From a virus: 48,283 nucleotides of DNA. The notes under the pieces are model-generated. The model made no database searches, was not told the origin of the DNA, and saw only the letters and a program-made list of their open reading frames with translations. The stretch spans positions 1-48,283 of the IMG/VR virus record IMGVR_UViG_3300035210_000071; one strand, written 5' to 3'. Both the position numbers and the translations under genes were made by a program. Positions within the stretch are counted from its first letter, which is position 1. Each line of letters begins with the position of its first letter. Below are positions 38,285-47,569 of the stretch, one piece after another.

Positions 38285-39155
38285 CAGGCTTCGCCTTCCT
38301 TGTCCTTGGAGAGCTCGGCCTCGACACCGTTCAGGATCGAGAACGCATCGAGCAACCATGCCGACTGGTCGTTGTAGCCGCCGTCATCAGGCAGGTGGGT
38401 CATGCCGAATTCGCCCCGACAACCGGACCAAATCTGCAGCACCGGCCAGATGTCTTGCGGAAGGACGGTCCGCGGGTCCTCCGAAAAGACTTCGCCGAGG
38501 ATGGTCCAGGTCTCGCCGGGACCTAGATCGACTGCGAAATCTCCTGGCCTTCGGGAGATCCAGAAGGCGGTGCGGAGTTTTTTCTTTCTTCTTCTCCGGG
38601 TCGCATGAGTTCGAGCGCGCGACCGCCGATCTCGATCACGTCGATCTGGTCGAGCCGGTCGAGCAGGTCGTCAGGGACCACGCCGCCCGCCTGCCGGAAC
38701 GGGAGATCAACGTTGACCCAGCCGCGCAGGGCGTGCGCCGCAGCCAGCGGCGGGGCCAGCATGTTGAACATCGTCCGTGCCGCCATCAGCCGGCCAACGA
38801 TCGGAGAGGCGCGCATCTGATCCTCGATGATCTGATACGCCTCGATCAGCTCGGGAGAGGCGGCCTCTTCGGGGTTGCCCTCGCGAGCAAGGATTTCGGC
38901 CGCCTGGTATGCTTCCACTACCGCCACGAACGGGGCCGAGCTCTCCGGGTCGAGTTCATCGAGCGCGCGGCGGACCGCCCTGATGATCTCGCCGTTCGAC
39001 GGGTATCGCGTGACCCCACGATAGACGAGATCGGCATTGAACCGCGCCCTCTCCCAATAGGTGAGGGGCGCGATGATGTAGACCGGAGCGCCATCCTGAC
39101 CGCGCAGGCGCTCCGGGGTAAAGCGGTCGGTCTGCCGCCGTGACGTCACTGCCAT
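38284..39155 (-). CDS. Frameshifted tail assembly chaperone, G-T type fusion (290 aa)
   Basis: A -1 shift at A AAA AAC (38577-38583) after 193 codons continues for 97 more residues to a TGA at 38284. The shifted part reads LRTAFWISRRPGDFAVDLGP and then GYNDQSAWLLDAFSILN, clearly protein-like, and has no start of its own. This is the standard gpG/gpGT strategy: a minor fusion product whose T part recruits the tail tube protein. Confidence 0.7.
38523..39155 (-). CDS. Tail assembly chaperone, unshifted product (210 aa)
   Basis: A helical acidic protein (VVEAYQAAEILAREGNPEEA) in the lambda G position between the tail tube and tape measure genes. It ends shortly after a slippery A AAA AAC site by reading through in frame to TAG. 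It should coat the tape measure during tail assembly. The ATG at 39155 overlaps the tail tube stop (TAATG). Confidence 0.75.
   Translation of the reverse strand: MAVTSRRQTDRFTPERLRGQDGAPVYIIAPLTYWERARFNADLVYRGVTRYPSNGEIIRAVRRALDELDPESSAPFVAVVEAYQAAEILAREGNPEEAASPELIEAYQIIEDQMRASPIVGRLMAARTMFNMLAPPLAAAHALRGWVNVDLPFRQAGGVVPDDLLDRLDQIDVIEIGGRALELMRPGEEERKNSAPPSGSPEGQEISQSI
38577..38583 (-). other. Slippery heptamer for -1 ribosomal frameshifting
   Basis: On the minus strand the site reads A AAA AAC in the frame of the chaperone gene, preceded by a purine-rich GAAGAAGAAAG. The X XXY YYZ form is optimal for tandem slippage, and the downstream -1 frame is open and coding for 97 residues. Confidence 0.8.
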
Positions 39156-40318
39156 TAGAAATGCACCAGGATCAGGCCGGCGTCTGCGACCGTCGCCTGG
39201 AAAGGCAGCGTCTCGGCCATCAGGTTGTTGCGGTCGGTGGGGGTGTTGCCGGTGTACATGATGCCGGGGCACACCACGCCGATCCGGTTGCCGGCGGTGG
39301 TGCCGAGCGTCGCCGCGAAGCCGGTCACGCTGCCATTCGTGAAGTTGGTCATGCGGCCAACGGTCTCGGTGATCGACATCAGCGGATCGAGCGAGCCCTT
39401 GCAGTCGCGCTGGGTGATGATGCTCGGGTCAAAGCCCAGCGTCGCTTCCGGGTTCTCCGGCTGGATCACGGTCACGCCGGCATCGAAGGACATCTTGCTG
39501 ACGCGGACCACGTTGCGGTCCAGGCGGCACTGCCCGCCGATGAAGATGGGCGGCTGGCCGGTGTCGACCACGAAGCCGGTCGGGAAGGTGAAGGTCTCCA
39601 TGCCGACGAAAATGCCAACCATGGTGAACTTCAGCGTGCCGGCGCCGCCGGTCGGGACATCCAGCGTCCAGGAGCCCTGCATGCCGACAAAGCGCCAGGC
39701 CGCGCCGTCGATGCAGACCAGGATCGAGCACGTCTTGATGAGGCTCTGGTCGCTGGTCGGCGTGTACTTGATGTGCTGCGGGATCGCCGCCGTGGTGGCG
39801 GTGCTGAGCACCGGGGCAAAGGTCGAGGACAGCGAAGCCACCAGCGCCGTGTTGTCCAGAACCCAGGTGGTGACCGGCGTGACAGGGTTGACCGCCAGTG
39901 TGATCGGCGCCCCCTGGTAAAGCGAGTTGGTAGCCACGTAGCCGACGCCGAGCGTGGCCGTCGTCGCCGTGCCGGCCGTGAGGACGGTGGCCGAGATCGC
40001 CGTGACGGTCGTCTCCTTGTAGGAGCAGCAGGGCATCAGCTTGCCCCACTTCGGCGCCGTGCCGGCCGCGCCACTGCCGCGCGCCATGCAGGTCAGCGTC
40101 ACCGTGCCCTTGGTGCCGGCCGCGATCGGCGGCGCGTCATCGAGGGAGCCGATCATCTCGGGGTTGGCAACCTGCGACTGGTTGAAGCTGATCGCCGCGT
40201 CCGCGCGCATGTAGTCGGTCGCCGTAGCAGGTGCGCCGGCATTCCAGATGTCGGTGCCGGCTGTGGTCTCCTGCTTAACCGCAACGATGGCATTCCGTTT
40301 GCGGACATACGTCGGCAT
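39155..40318 (-). CDS. Major tail tube protein (387 aa)
   Basis: Lies directly before the tail chaperones, the fixed place of the tube gene. The sequence is beta-rich with repeated Thr/Val/Gly strands (TKGTVTLTCMARGSGAAG, TITAISATVLTAGTATT-like) and ends LILVHF. It starts PTYVRKRNAIVAVKQETTAG, resembling long tube proteins that begin with a conserved KQE-T-x-G segment. It is longer than lambda gpV, allowing an extra surface domain. Confidence 0.75.
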   Translation of the reverse strand: MPTYVRKRNAIVAVKQETTAGTDIWNAGAPATATDYMRADAAISFNQSQVANPEMIGSLDDAPPIAAGTKGTVTLTCMARGSGAAGTAPKWGKLMPCCSYKETTVTAISATVLTAGTATTATLGVGYVATNSLYQGAPITLAVNPVTPVTTWVLDNTALVASLSSTFAPVLSTATTAAIPQHIKYTPTSDQSLIKTCSILVCIDGAAWRFVGMQGSWTLDVPTGGAGTLKFTMVGIFVGMETFTFPTGFVVDTGQPPIFIGGQCRLDRNVVRVSKMSFDAGVTVIQPENPEATLGFDPSIITQRDCKGSLDPLMSITETVGRMTNFTNGSVTGFAATLGTTAGNRIGVVCPGIMYTGNTPTDRNNLMAETLPFQATVADAGLILVHF

Positions 40319-40327
40319 GGCGTCCTC

Positions 40328-40777
40328 CTAATCGGCAATCGGATTGCCGTAAGCCGTGTGGAACGAGATCGTCAGGGCGAGGCTCGACAGCATCAGAGGC
40401 GCCTGGCTTTCCTCTGCGGTGACGACGCGGGTTTCAAACGAGGCCTCGGTCGTGTCTGTCACCACGCCGCCCAAGGTTGGGTCGGCCATGATCGCCACGA
40501 CCGTGCGCAGGTAGAGCGCGTTGGCTGTCGGGCCGAGATCGTCGTCGATAGCCGCGGTCACCGTCGCATCGACAACCGCCTGCATCTCATAGGCGGTCTC
40601 GCCGGCGCTCATGGTGTTGTCCGCCGTGTGCTGGCCGTCATAGACGATCAGCAGCGGGGCTTCGTCGGCATCCGGAACGCTGCGCCGGTTGCGCTGCACG
40701 GTGACGTCAGGCAGCAATGCGGTGAGCCGCGCCGTCAGCGCCGCCATGACCTGCTCGCGCTTGGACAGATCAGGCAT
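40328..40777 (-). CDS. Tail terminator-like protein (149 aa)
   Basis: LTARLTALLPDVTVQRNRRS, then EAPLLIVYDGQHTADNT, matches the first strands of tail terminator or completion proteins of the lambda U/Z type that cap the tube and set up head joining. Position between the connector and tube genes agrees. It overlaps the preceding gene by eight bases. Confidence 0.65.
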   Translation of the reverse strand: MPDLSKREQVMAALTARLTALLPDVTVQRNRRSVPDADEAPLLIVYDGQHTADNTMSAGETAYEMQAVVDATVTAAIDDDLGPTANALYLRTVVAIMADPTLGGVVTDTTEASFETRVVTAEESQAPLMLSSLALTISFHTAYGNPIAD

Positions 40778-41084
40778 CGGTCAGCACCAGCAGCCAACGC
40801 AGATTGCGCGCGTCGGCTGTCGCTTCCACGACCTCGTAATCCCCGGAAGACGTGGTGAGCAGGTCGCCCTTGCGCGGCTTGGTCGGAACCTCCGACTGCA
40901 GCAGGTGCGCCGACTGGACCGAGGTAACGGCCTTCAGTTGCCCCAGGCTTGGATATTGTGCCGAGGGCGAAAACAGCATGGCGCTCACCTGCGATAGACC
41001 GCCGGCAATGGGGGCGTAGACCGCCTCCACCGCCAGGTCATCGCAGGCGAAGATGCTCGCCATGCCGTCTTCGAGAGCGCCCAT
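40770..41084 (-). CDS. Head-tail connector-like protein, gpFII position (104 aa)
   Basis: A short beta-rich protein: AVYAPIAGGLSQVSAMLFSP, then LLQSEVPTKPRKGDLLTTSS and a terminal RWLLVLTDA. The GD-x-L...Y-x-V-x-x...D...R-W-x-L pattern is that of small head-tail joining proteins. It follows the capsid gene by 12 bases and precedes the tail terminator gene. Confidence 0.65.
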   Translation of the reverse strand: MGALEDGMASIFACDDLAVEAVYAPIAGGLSQVSAMLFSPSAQYPSLGQLKAVTSVQSAHLLQSEVPTKPRKGDLLTTSSGDYEVVEATADARNLRWLLVLTDA

Positions 41085-41096
41085 AGGATGCCGAGC

Positions 41097-42149
41097 TCAG
41101 CTCTTGGTCAGGCGGAACAGCGACTTGGGCCGCATGCAGGCGATCAGCGGATTGCTCTGCAGCTCGAACACGCGCCGGCTGTCCGTCTGCCGCTCGCGAC
41201 GCTGCAGCAGGTAGTAGGGCAGGCCAACGCCGCTGATCGTGTCGAAGGTGTCCGCCGGTGCGAAGAACGACTGGAACAAGCCGGGGACGCCGCTCATGAA
41301 CGCCCGCGCTTCGTTGGTCGGAACCGCGATCACGCCATCATCGGAGCCGCGATAGTTGATCCAGGTCACGCCGCCGAACACGATCGCGTCGTAGGGCAGG
41401 ATCTCGGTGATCTGCGCCAAGGCATTCGGCGAGGACATCGCCCCGAGCTTGCGCGCCGCGGTGACCTCCTTGCTGACCACCAGCGCGTCGAAAAAGTTGT
41501 CGCCGCAGAGGACGACCGTGCGGCCGCCGTCCATCGCCATGCCCTGCAGCGCCAGCACCATCGAGCGCCGGAGGGTGGTGCAGGCCTGCGTCAAGATCGC
41601 CGTATCGGTCCCCATCGTCGAGACCGGGACGTTGATCGCAGTGGGCCGCGACACGCCGAAGAACGAGAACCAGTCGTAGAGCAGGCGGCTGTTGTCGGCG
41701 TCGTAGACCTGCCCGTCGATCGCGCCGAGATACAGGTGCTCCATGGTCGCGTTGATCTGCTGCCGCAGGCCAACCGGCCCCTCGACGCGCTGTTCAACGA
41801 GGCCCTGCGCAGTCTGCAGGTTCAGGCTGCCGGTCGCCCGCATAGCGAGCAGCTCGTCGGCATTGACCTCGGCCTCGCGCGCCAGATGCACGACTTCCAT
41901 CACGCGGGTCTTGCCGCGGATGATGTCGGCCTGCGACGGCGGCGCGCCGCGCGGAGACGTCTGGATCAGGGAGATGGCGCCCGCCAGCTCGTCGAAGCTG
42001 ACGTATTTCGTGTAGACCCCTTCGCCCGTGAACAGGTTCATCCGCGACAACAGGCCCGGATAGAACGGGATGTTGCGGTTGACGAACGCCGTCAGCGAGA
42101 TGTTGGTGAAGGCGTCTTGGTTGAAGATGTCGACGATGAGGTCGGCCAT
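41097..42149 (-). CDS. Major capsid protein, lambda gpE-like (350 aa)
   Basis: DIFNQDAFTNISLTAFVNRN, then YKYVSFDEL-like TKYVSFDELAGAISLIQTSP and IIRGKTRVMEVVHLAREAEV, follow the lambda E family (HK97 fold). The C-terminus (GVGLPYYLLQRRERQTDSRR, then SNPLIACMRP) matches the conserved final strands of the capsid subunit. Length agrees with lambda E (341 aa). It follows the decoration gene as in lambda. Confidence 0.9.
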   Translation of the reverse strand: MADLIVDIFNQDAFTNISLTAFVNRNIPFYPGLLSRMNLFTGEGVYTKYVSFDELAGAISLIQTSPRGAPPSQADIIRGKTRVMEVVHLAREAEVNADELLAMRATGSLNLQTAQGLVEQRVEGPVGLRQQINATMEHLYLGAIDGQVYDADNSRLLYDWFSFFGVSRPTAINVPVSTMGTDTAILTQACTTLRRSMVLALQGMAMDGGRTVVLCGDNFFDALVVSKEVTAARKLGAMSSPNALAQITEILPYDAIVFGGVTWINYRGSDDGVIAVPTNEARAFMSGVPGLFQSFFAPADTFDTISGVGLPYYLLQRRERQTDSRRVFELQSNPLIACMRPKSLFRLTKS

Positions 42150-42164
42150 GATGCTGCGCTCCGC

Positions 42165-42533
42165 CTACCGGACGATGATGCCAAGGGCGACGAGGGCAGC
42201 GAGGGCAGTGACCTTCTGCGGCCCGGTGATGCCGGCAGGCCAGGTCAGGAGGGTGCCGTTCACTTCGCACTGCCGGACGTTGACCGTCTGGATCACGTCG
42301 GCAGAAGCAGCCGCAGCCTTCGCGTAGAGGATGCCCGCGGCGTTCTGGCTGCCATCGACAGCGGCCGGGGCCAGAATGACATACTTGCCGCCGGTGGTGA
42401 TCTTGCCGAGTACGGTGCCCGGATCGAGATCGGCGCCAGAGGCAATGGTCACCTGCTCGCGGCTCAGGGAACCGTTGGCCTCCGACACGAGATGAGCGGC
42501 CCGCCGGGGCCCCTCGGTGAGAACGGTGGCCAC
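42165..42533 (-). CDS. Head decoration protein, lambda gpD-like (122 aa)
   Basis: LVSEANGSLSREQVTIASGA, then LGKITTGGKYVILAPAAVDG and AAGILYAKAAA, match the gpD fold that trimerises on the capsid to stabilise it during packaging. The size is close to lambda gpD (110 aa). Position between protease/scaffold and capsid genes is diagnostic. Confidence 0.85.
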   Translation of the reverse strand: MATVLTEGPRRAAHLVSEANGSLSREQVTIASGADLDPGTVLGKITTGGKYVILAPAAVDGSQNAAGILYAKAAAASADVIQTVNVRQCEVNGTLLTWPAGITGPQKVTALAALVALGIIVR

Positions 42534-42535
42534 AG

Positions 42536-43861
42536 CTATGCCCTCCGGTTGTTGAAGCGTGCGTAGACATCATGCGCGGCGGGGATGGACGCCCGCGGCG
42601 CACTCGCATCGTTGGCGGTGAAGATCGCCATGGCATCGCCAGCAGCGGCCTTGGCGGCAAATGCCATCTCGCGGGCCGCGTCCTGGCTCATCCCGTTCTT
42701 CAGCACCACGGGCAGCAGCGCCGAGAGGTTCATGCGCTGCAGATCGGTGGCGATGGCGCGGACCTCGGCGATGCGCGCGTTGACCATCGGCAGCGACGCA
42801 CCAACCGACAGAAGCCCAACGATCAGCCCGGGGAAGCCGGCGTCGGTGCAGAGCTGCGCAAGCTCCTGCGCGCCCGCCAACGTTTCGCCGAGAGTTGGTG
42901 CCTCAAGCGACTGAACCGGGGGAACCGCCACGAAGGCAGGCGGCACGCCTTCGGGCTCAGCGCAGCCAAGAAACTCAGTGGCCGGATCGGGGGAAGCAAC
43001 TTCCTCCGTCAAGCGGGCACCAGGCACGGCCTGGCGCGGTGTCATCGCCATGATGGTCTCCTCGATTGTGGAGAGGGAGTCGGCAAGACCTGCCGCGACG
43101 GCCTCGGCGCCCATGAAGGTGCCGGCCTCGGTTGCGCGCACATCCTCGACAGAAAGGCCGCGATTGATGGCCATCTGCTGGCAGAAGGCGCCGTAGAGCG
43201 TATTGACCTGGGTCTGGCATCGGGCCAGCGCTTCGTCGGTCAGCGGCATCGTCTCGACGCCGTCGATCTTGCGCGCACCCGCGTAGATGTAAGTGACCGA
43301 GACGCCGGCCGAGGCCAGCGCCTTGGAGACATCGGCATGGTACAGGACCACGCCAATTGAGCCGGCGATGCCGGTGGACGAGAGCGAAATGGAGTTGCAG
43401 CCGGAGGCGATGGCGTAGGCCGCGCTGCAGGCCCGCGAGTTGACCATGGCCTTGATCGGCTTGCGCTTGCACGCCGCCATGGCCGCGATCTTGGCGCTCA
43501 GCTCCAGCACCCCGGAGGCCTCGCCGCCAGGGCTGTCGATGTCGAGCAGGATCCCGGTGACATCGCTGTCAGCGAAGGCGTCGCACAGCATGTCGTCGAG
43601 CGCCTGATAGGAGCAGAGGCCAGAGGCGGCATCCATGCCGCTGCCCCGGTGCACGAGCTCGCCGACCACGGGAATGATCGCGGTGCCGGCCAGGAATTGA
43701 TACTGGCGCGGGTCTGGCATATCGGCGGAGACCACCTCGCCGTCCCACCCTTGCAGCCGGGCGCCCGGCAGCAGCGCGTGCAGCACGGCCGCACCGGCGC
43801 CGGGCTCGATGAGCTGCGGGCGGCACACCAGGGAGGCCACAAAGCGGCGTGCGATCCTCAT
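42536..43861 (-). CDS. S49 family head maturation protease with fused scaffold, lambda C/Nu3-like (441 aa)
   Basis: GILLDIDSPGGEASG (about 103-117) and NSRACSAAYAIAS place the nucleophile at S146; ARKIDG gives the general base K198, the Ser-Lys dyad of signal-peptide-peptidase-like phage proteases. After residue 270 the sequence becomes helical and Ala-rich, a scaffold-like tail; M271 or M273 could start a separate Nu3-like scaffold as in lambda. It overlaps the portal stop (ATGA). Confidence 0.85.
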   Translation of the reverse strand: MRIARRFVASLVCRPQLIEPGAGAAVLHALLPGARLQGWDGEVVSADMPDPRQYQFLAGTAIIPVVGELVHRGSGMDAASGLCSYQALDDMLCDAFADSDVTGILLDIDSPGGEASGVLELSAKIAAMAACKRKPIKAMVNSRACSAAYAIASGCNSISLSSTGIAGSIGVVLYHADVSKALASAGVSVTYIYAGARKIDGVETMPLTDEALARCQTQVNTLYGAFCQQMAINRGLSVEDVRATEAGTFMGAEAVAAGLADSLSTIEETIMAMTPRQAVPGARLTEEVASPDPATEFLGCAEPEGVPPAFVAVPPVQSLEAPTLGETLAGAQELAQLCTDAGFPGLIVGLLSVGASLPMVNARIAEVRAIATDLQRMNLSALLPVVLKNGMSQDAAREMAFAAKAAAGDAMAIFTANDASAPRASIPAAHDVYARFNNRRA

Positions 43862-45432
43862 GGCTTTTTGCCCTTTTTCGCTGGCGGCGGCTCCTGTGCG
43901 GGGTCCGCAGCTGTTGCGGCGTCAGGGGCGGCGATCGCAGCTGGTGCGGCGGCCTTGGTGCCGAAGCTCAGCCCAAGCGCCTCTTCCCGCGCGTGGTCGT
44001 CGGCAAGCTGGGCGTCCACCACTTCGATGTCGTCTCCCCGCTCCGCAACCTCGGCCTGCCGGGAGGTGAGCCCGAGCGCGATGGCTTCGCCGGTGGCGGC
44101 CACGTCCTGCACCGGGTTGAGGTATTCCCAGCGCTCCGGGCGCCATTCGCAACGGCGAAGGTCCTGCTCGTTGACCGACTTCGGGACCACCAGCGCGCCG
44201 GAAGCGAGGGCGTAATCGACAAAGCGGGTCCAGACCGGGGTGCAGAACTGCGCGGCCACCAGGTTGAACTGCCACTGGCGCACGGTCCGCTTGAACGTGC
44301 CGAACATCGCCCGGAACGTGCGGTCGTTGGTGTTCGACCAGTCGCCGGTGAGCTCCTCGTAGATGAGGTCAGCGCCGGCGGCGACAGTGCGGTAGGTCGC
44401 GGTCAGGAAGGTGTCGAAGTTGCCGCCGACATCGCCAGGGGAGTTGAAGACCACGTCTTCGCCGGCTTCCAAGTAAGTCATGGTGCCGGGCTCCATCGCC
44501 ACGTCAGGCGGGCCGCCGTCAGCCGCCTCGCTGATCGGCCCAAGCGTCTCCTGCACGTTCTGAGGCAGCACCATCTCGGCCGCCGGCTTGCGAATGAAGC
44601 CGACGATCAGCGCCACCATCTGCTTCCGCAGCAGCTCGGCATCGAGATACTGATTGACCTGATAGAGCGTGGTGATCGCGGCGCTGAGCCAGGGCAGGCC
44701 GCGCAACTGGCCGATCCGGGACACATTGTACATATGCGCGACGTCCTCGGCCGACACGCGGACCGGGGTCGGGGAGAATGCAGGGAAGCCGGTCAGGAAC
44801 TCGCCGGGGTGCTGCGGCAGGACCCAATAGGCGGTGCGCTTGCCGATCGGATTGCGCTCGATGCTCTGCACAATCGGGTTGAGGCGGTCGGGCACGGCAT
44901 AGGAAAGCGGAAGCTGCTCGCTCGGAATGAGCTGAAGTTGCAGCGGCACCGGCAGGCCGTCGCTCAGCTTGCGGGTGCGCAGCCGGCAGAACGATTCCCC
45001 GGCTTCGACCATCTCCGACACCGCGAGCGCCTGCAGCCCATAGAAGTCGAGCACGCCGTCAGCGTCGGCAACCGCCGTCCAATCGGCCCAGAGCTCGGTC
45101 AGCGCCGCCCGGACCTTTGCGTTTTTGCAAAGCGGGCGCGGCTTGATCCCGCCGCCAACCGTGTGGGTGGACAGCAGCGACATGGAGCGCCGCGCCATCG
45201 GGTTGTTGCGCCGGGCGTCGCGGCTGCGGCGGACCAGCTCGTCGGACGAGGCATTGACGACGGCATTGGGCCCGGAGCTCGTCGGCCGCCATGCCGCCAT
45301 CCGGCGCGTGACGCTGGCGCCGTGGTGAGGATTGGGCTGCGGCGTCAGGCCGGCGGCCAGGCTATCGCTCATGGCGAAGCTGTTGAAGCCCGCGGCCTTG
45401 ACCCGGATGCGCGGCTTGGTTGGCGCGTCCAC
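43858..45432 (-). CDS. Portal protein, lambda gpB-like (524 aa)
   Basis: ELVRRSRDARRNNPMARRSM, TVGGGIKPRP, and VAHMYNVSRIGQLRGLPWLS are hallmark segments of the lambda portal family. RQWQFNLVAAQFCTPVWTRF and ECLNPV-like EYLNPVQDVAA come from the stem and crown. The GTG at 45432 begins two bases after the gpW-like stop; longer readings to 45600 overlap that gene and give an implausible Cys/Arg-rich start. A low-complexity Ala/Pro/Lys tail ends the protein. Confidence 0.9.
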   Translation of the reverse strand: MDAPTKPRIRVKAAGFNSFAMSDSLAAGLTPQPNPHHGASVTRRMAAWRPTSSGPNAVVNASSDELVRRSRDARRNNPMARRSMSLLSTHTVGGGIKPRPLCKNAKVRAALTELWADWTAVADADGVLDFYGLQALAVSEMVEAGESFCRLRTRKLSDGLPVPLQLQLIPSEQLPLSYAVPDRLNPIVQSIERNPIGKRTAYWVLPQHPGEFLTGFPAFSPTPVRVSAEDVAHMYNVSRIGQLRGLPWLSAAITTLYQVNQYLDAELLRKQMVALIVGFIRKPAAEMVLPQNVQETLGPISEAADGGPPDVAMEPGTMTYLEAGEDVVFNSPGDVGGNFDTFLTATYRTVAAGADLIYEELTGDWSNTNDRTFRAMFGTFKRTVRQWQFNLVAAQFCTPVWTRFVDYALASGALVVPKSVNEQDLRRCEWRPERWEYLNPVQDVAATGEAIALGLTSRQAEVAERGDDIEVVDAQLADDHAREEALGLSFGTKAAAPAAIAAPDAATAADPAQEPPPAKKGKKP

Positions 45433-45433
45433 G

Positions 45434-45670
45434 TCAATATCCGCTGCAAACCATCCCGCGGAAGGCCCTGAGCGGGCGCAGCCAGAAGTCCACGCCGGCA
45501 GTTGAGGTATTGGCGCGCACGTCGGCCTGCATGGTCTGCAGGAGCAGCAGCGCCTTGTCGACGGGGATGCGCGTGATGGCCGCCCCGTCCGGATAGGCAA
45601 CGTGGCCGGTGATGCCGGCTCGGGCGATCTCTGCCTTGAGGGCGTCTACATCAGCCTGCGTGTACGCCAT
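45434..45670 (-). CDS. Head-tail joining protein, gpW-like (78 aa)
   Basis: A small two-helix protein starting AYTQADVDALKAEIARAGIT with VDKALLLLQTMQADVRA, in the lambda W position between large terminase and portal. It completes heads so that tails can attach. The ATG immediately follows the terminase TAG. Confidence 0.75.
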   Translation of the reverse strand: MAYTQADVDALKAEIARAGITGHVAYPDGAAITRIPVDKALLLLQTMQADVRANTSTAGVDFWLRPLRAFRGMVCSGY

Positions 45671-47569
45671 CTATCGACCGATCCTCGCCATGTATGCCGA
45701 TCGACCCACGCGACGCTGCGGGCCAGCCGGCGGTGTTTGGGGGGGATGCGGCCTCGGAGGGGTGAATGGGCCCCCAGGCGGCTCCGTTTCGGAACCATCC
45801 GGGTTGGGCCGGCGGCGGAAAAGGGTCCAGAACCCTTCGCCGTGCCGGTCGGCACCCAAGATGTAGAGGGCCGCGCGGGCGTAAACCGCACAATCTAGCC
45901 CCTCGTTCCGTTCCCGGGTTTTGCGCCATTCTCGCTTCGTCTGTCCAGCGCGATCCTTGGTCGTTACCAGTTCTTCGGCCACCATTTGCTTAACGGCCTC
46001 ACCGTCGCACCATTCTGGGATGTGAACCCAGCCGGCCGGATAGCCGACGCCGTCGCCGCGCGACAGCCAGAGCCGGCGGTAGAAGTCAGACTTGTAGGTG
46101 CTGACTGAGACGTTCCAGATCGCCAGCCCGCGCCGGAGCTTTTGCCCGTTCCAAGAGACATCCACGAAGGTCGGGCCGCTCACCGGCTGGCTGCGATTGA
46201 AGCCCTCGACGCCGCGCATGCCGAGGATGCGGGGATCGCGCAGCCGGCGGAGCTGGCCGTAGATCGCCGCGGTGTAGAGGCCGGCGACATCGACGCCAAC
46301 CTGATGGATGCGCATCGTCCCGCCGTCCGCGCACGGCCAGTTGGTGGCGAGCAAATCCGCCATTTCGTCCCAGGTTTCCGACTGGGACGGATTGCCCCAC
46401 ACGATTTCCCGCGCCACCAGCCAGGAGGTGAAGCCAGGACCCCACGCCCACACGTAGAGCTCAAGCCGGTCGGCCTGGTTGTCGATCCCGGCCGTCAGAA
46501 CCAGCGCCTCCGAAGGGATAATGCCGGCATCAAGCGGCTCGCGGCGCTCGACCAGCCGTTCCCAGTCGGGCACGTCGCCCTTGTCCTCCCAGAGCTCGGC
46601 CAACGCCGTGTTCAGGAAGACGCGCAGCAGCTCCGGGTCGTCCTTGGCTTCGAGGAAGTCGCGGGTGGTCTCAACAATCCGCCGCCACGGGCTGTAGAGT
46701 TCGGAAATGGTGTAACCGGCGATGCCCTGGAACGGCTTGGAGGCCCGCCAACTGCCCACCGACACCGCAAACCGGCGCTCGGCTTCGGACCATGGCTTGT
46801 CGCACGCCTTGCAGTGCAGTTTCGCCGTGCGCCAGTCGTTATCCGTCCACTTCACTTGCGAAAAGGTGAGCGTTTGCATGGTGCTGCAGTGCGGGCACGG
46901 GACGAAGTAGCGCCGCTGGTCAGATCCCTCGAACGCTTTGTCGATGCGGGATCGCCCCAAGGTGGTTGGGGACGAGCACAGAATTATTTTGCGGTTCCAG
47001 AACGTGCTCGTGCGCTTGATCGCCAGCGCCAGGGGGTCGCCTTCCTTGCCGGCGGAGGCGGGGTAGCGGTCGACCTCATCGCAGAACAGGACGCGGATCG
47101 GCCGCATGGCCAGGCCGGCGGCGGCATTTGCGCCCACGATGGTCACATGGCCGCCCGGAAAGACTTTGTGCAGCACGCGGTTGCCGCTGTCCCAGGACCG
47201 GGCCGGCTTGACCTTGGCGGCGAGCGCCGGGCTGTCGCGCAGCATCGGGCGCAGCCGGTCGTTGGACCACGCTTCAGCCGCCACCTCGTTGGGCGTGACG
47301 TAGAGCATCGCCGAGGGGTCGCTCGCGATGTAGTAGCCGACGCCGTTGTTCAGGATTTCCGTCTTGCCGACCTGCGAGGACCACTTGAGCACCACCTGTT
47401 CCACGGTCGGATCGCTGATCGCGTCCATGGGCTCGCGCTGGTAGTTCGCCCGCTTGGTGTTCCACTGGCCGGGCTCGGCGGAGGCCTCCGGACTTAGCCG
47501 CCGGTGCCGGTCAGCCCACTGGCTCACCGTCAACTTCGGCGGCGGCGTCAGCGTCCGCAGCATCATCAT
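45671..47569 (-). CDS. Terminase large subunit, lambda GpA-like (632 aa)
   Basis: Packaging motor and nuclease. KWSSQVGKTE (Walker A, residues 62-71) and IRVLFCDEVDRYP (Walker B, 158-170) form the ATPase; LILTAG-type VLTAGIDNQADRLEL and HQVGVDVAGLY contribute acidic residues of the nuclease; FVPCPHC and LHCKACD are the two zinc-like CxxC pairs seen in GpA. The start is one of three consecutive ATGs at 47569-47561, overlapping the small-subunit gene by about 55 bases; an ATG at 47656 is an alternative. Confidence 0.9.
   Translation of the reverse strand: MMMLRTLTPPPKLTVSQWADRHRRLSPEASAEPGQWNTKRANYQREPMDAISDPTVEQVVLKWSSQVGKTEILNNGVGYYIASDPSAMLYVTPNEVAAEAWSNDRLRPMLRDSPALAAKVKPARSWDSGNRVLHKVFPGGHVTIVGANAAAGLAMRPIRVLFCDEVDRYPASAGKEGDPLALAIKRTSTFWNRKIILCSSPTTLGRSRIDKAFEGSDQRRYFVPCPHCSTMQTLTFSQVKWTDNDWRTAKLHCKACDKPWSEAERRFAVSVGSWRASKPFQGIAGYTISELYSPWRRIVETTRDFLEAKDDPELLRVFLNTALAELWEDKGDVPDWERLVERREPLDAGIIPSEALVLTAGIDNQADRLELYVWAWGPGFTSWLVAREIVWGNPSQSETWDEMADLLATNWPCADGGTMRIHQVGVDVAGLYTAAIYGQLRRLRDPRILGMRGVEGFNRSQPVSGPTFVDVSWNGQKLRRGLAIWNVSVSTYKSDFYRRLWLSRGDGVGYPAGWVHIPEWCDGEAVKQMVAEELVTTKDRAGQTKREWRKTRERNEGLDCAVYARAALYILGADRHGEGFWTLFRRRPNPDGSETEPPGGPFTPPRPHPPQTPPAGPQRRVGRSAYMARIGR

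Noticed and set aside
41088-42566. A 492-codon plus-strand frame opposite capsid genes
   Set aside because: The minus strand encodes clear capsid and decoration proteins; the plus-strand product has shadow composition.
43849-45471. A 540-codon plus-strand frame opposite the portal gene
   Set aside because: Portal motifs are unmistakable on the minus strand; this is a composition shadow.
46142-47497. A 451-codon plus-strand frame opposite the large terminase gene
   Set aside because: Terminase Walker and zinc-like motifs lie on the minus strand; no support for the plus frame.
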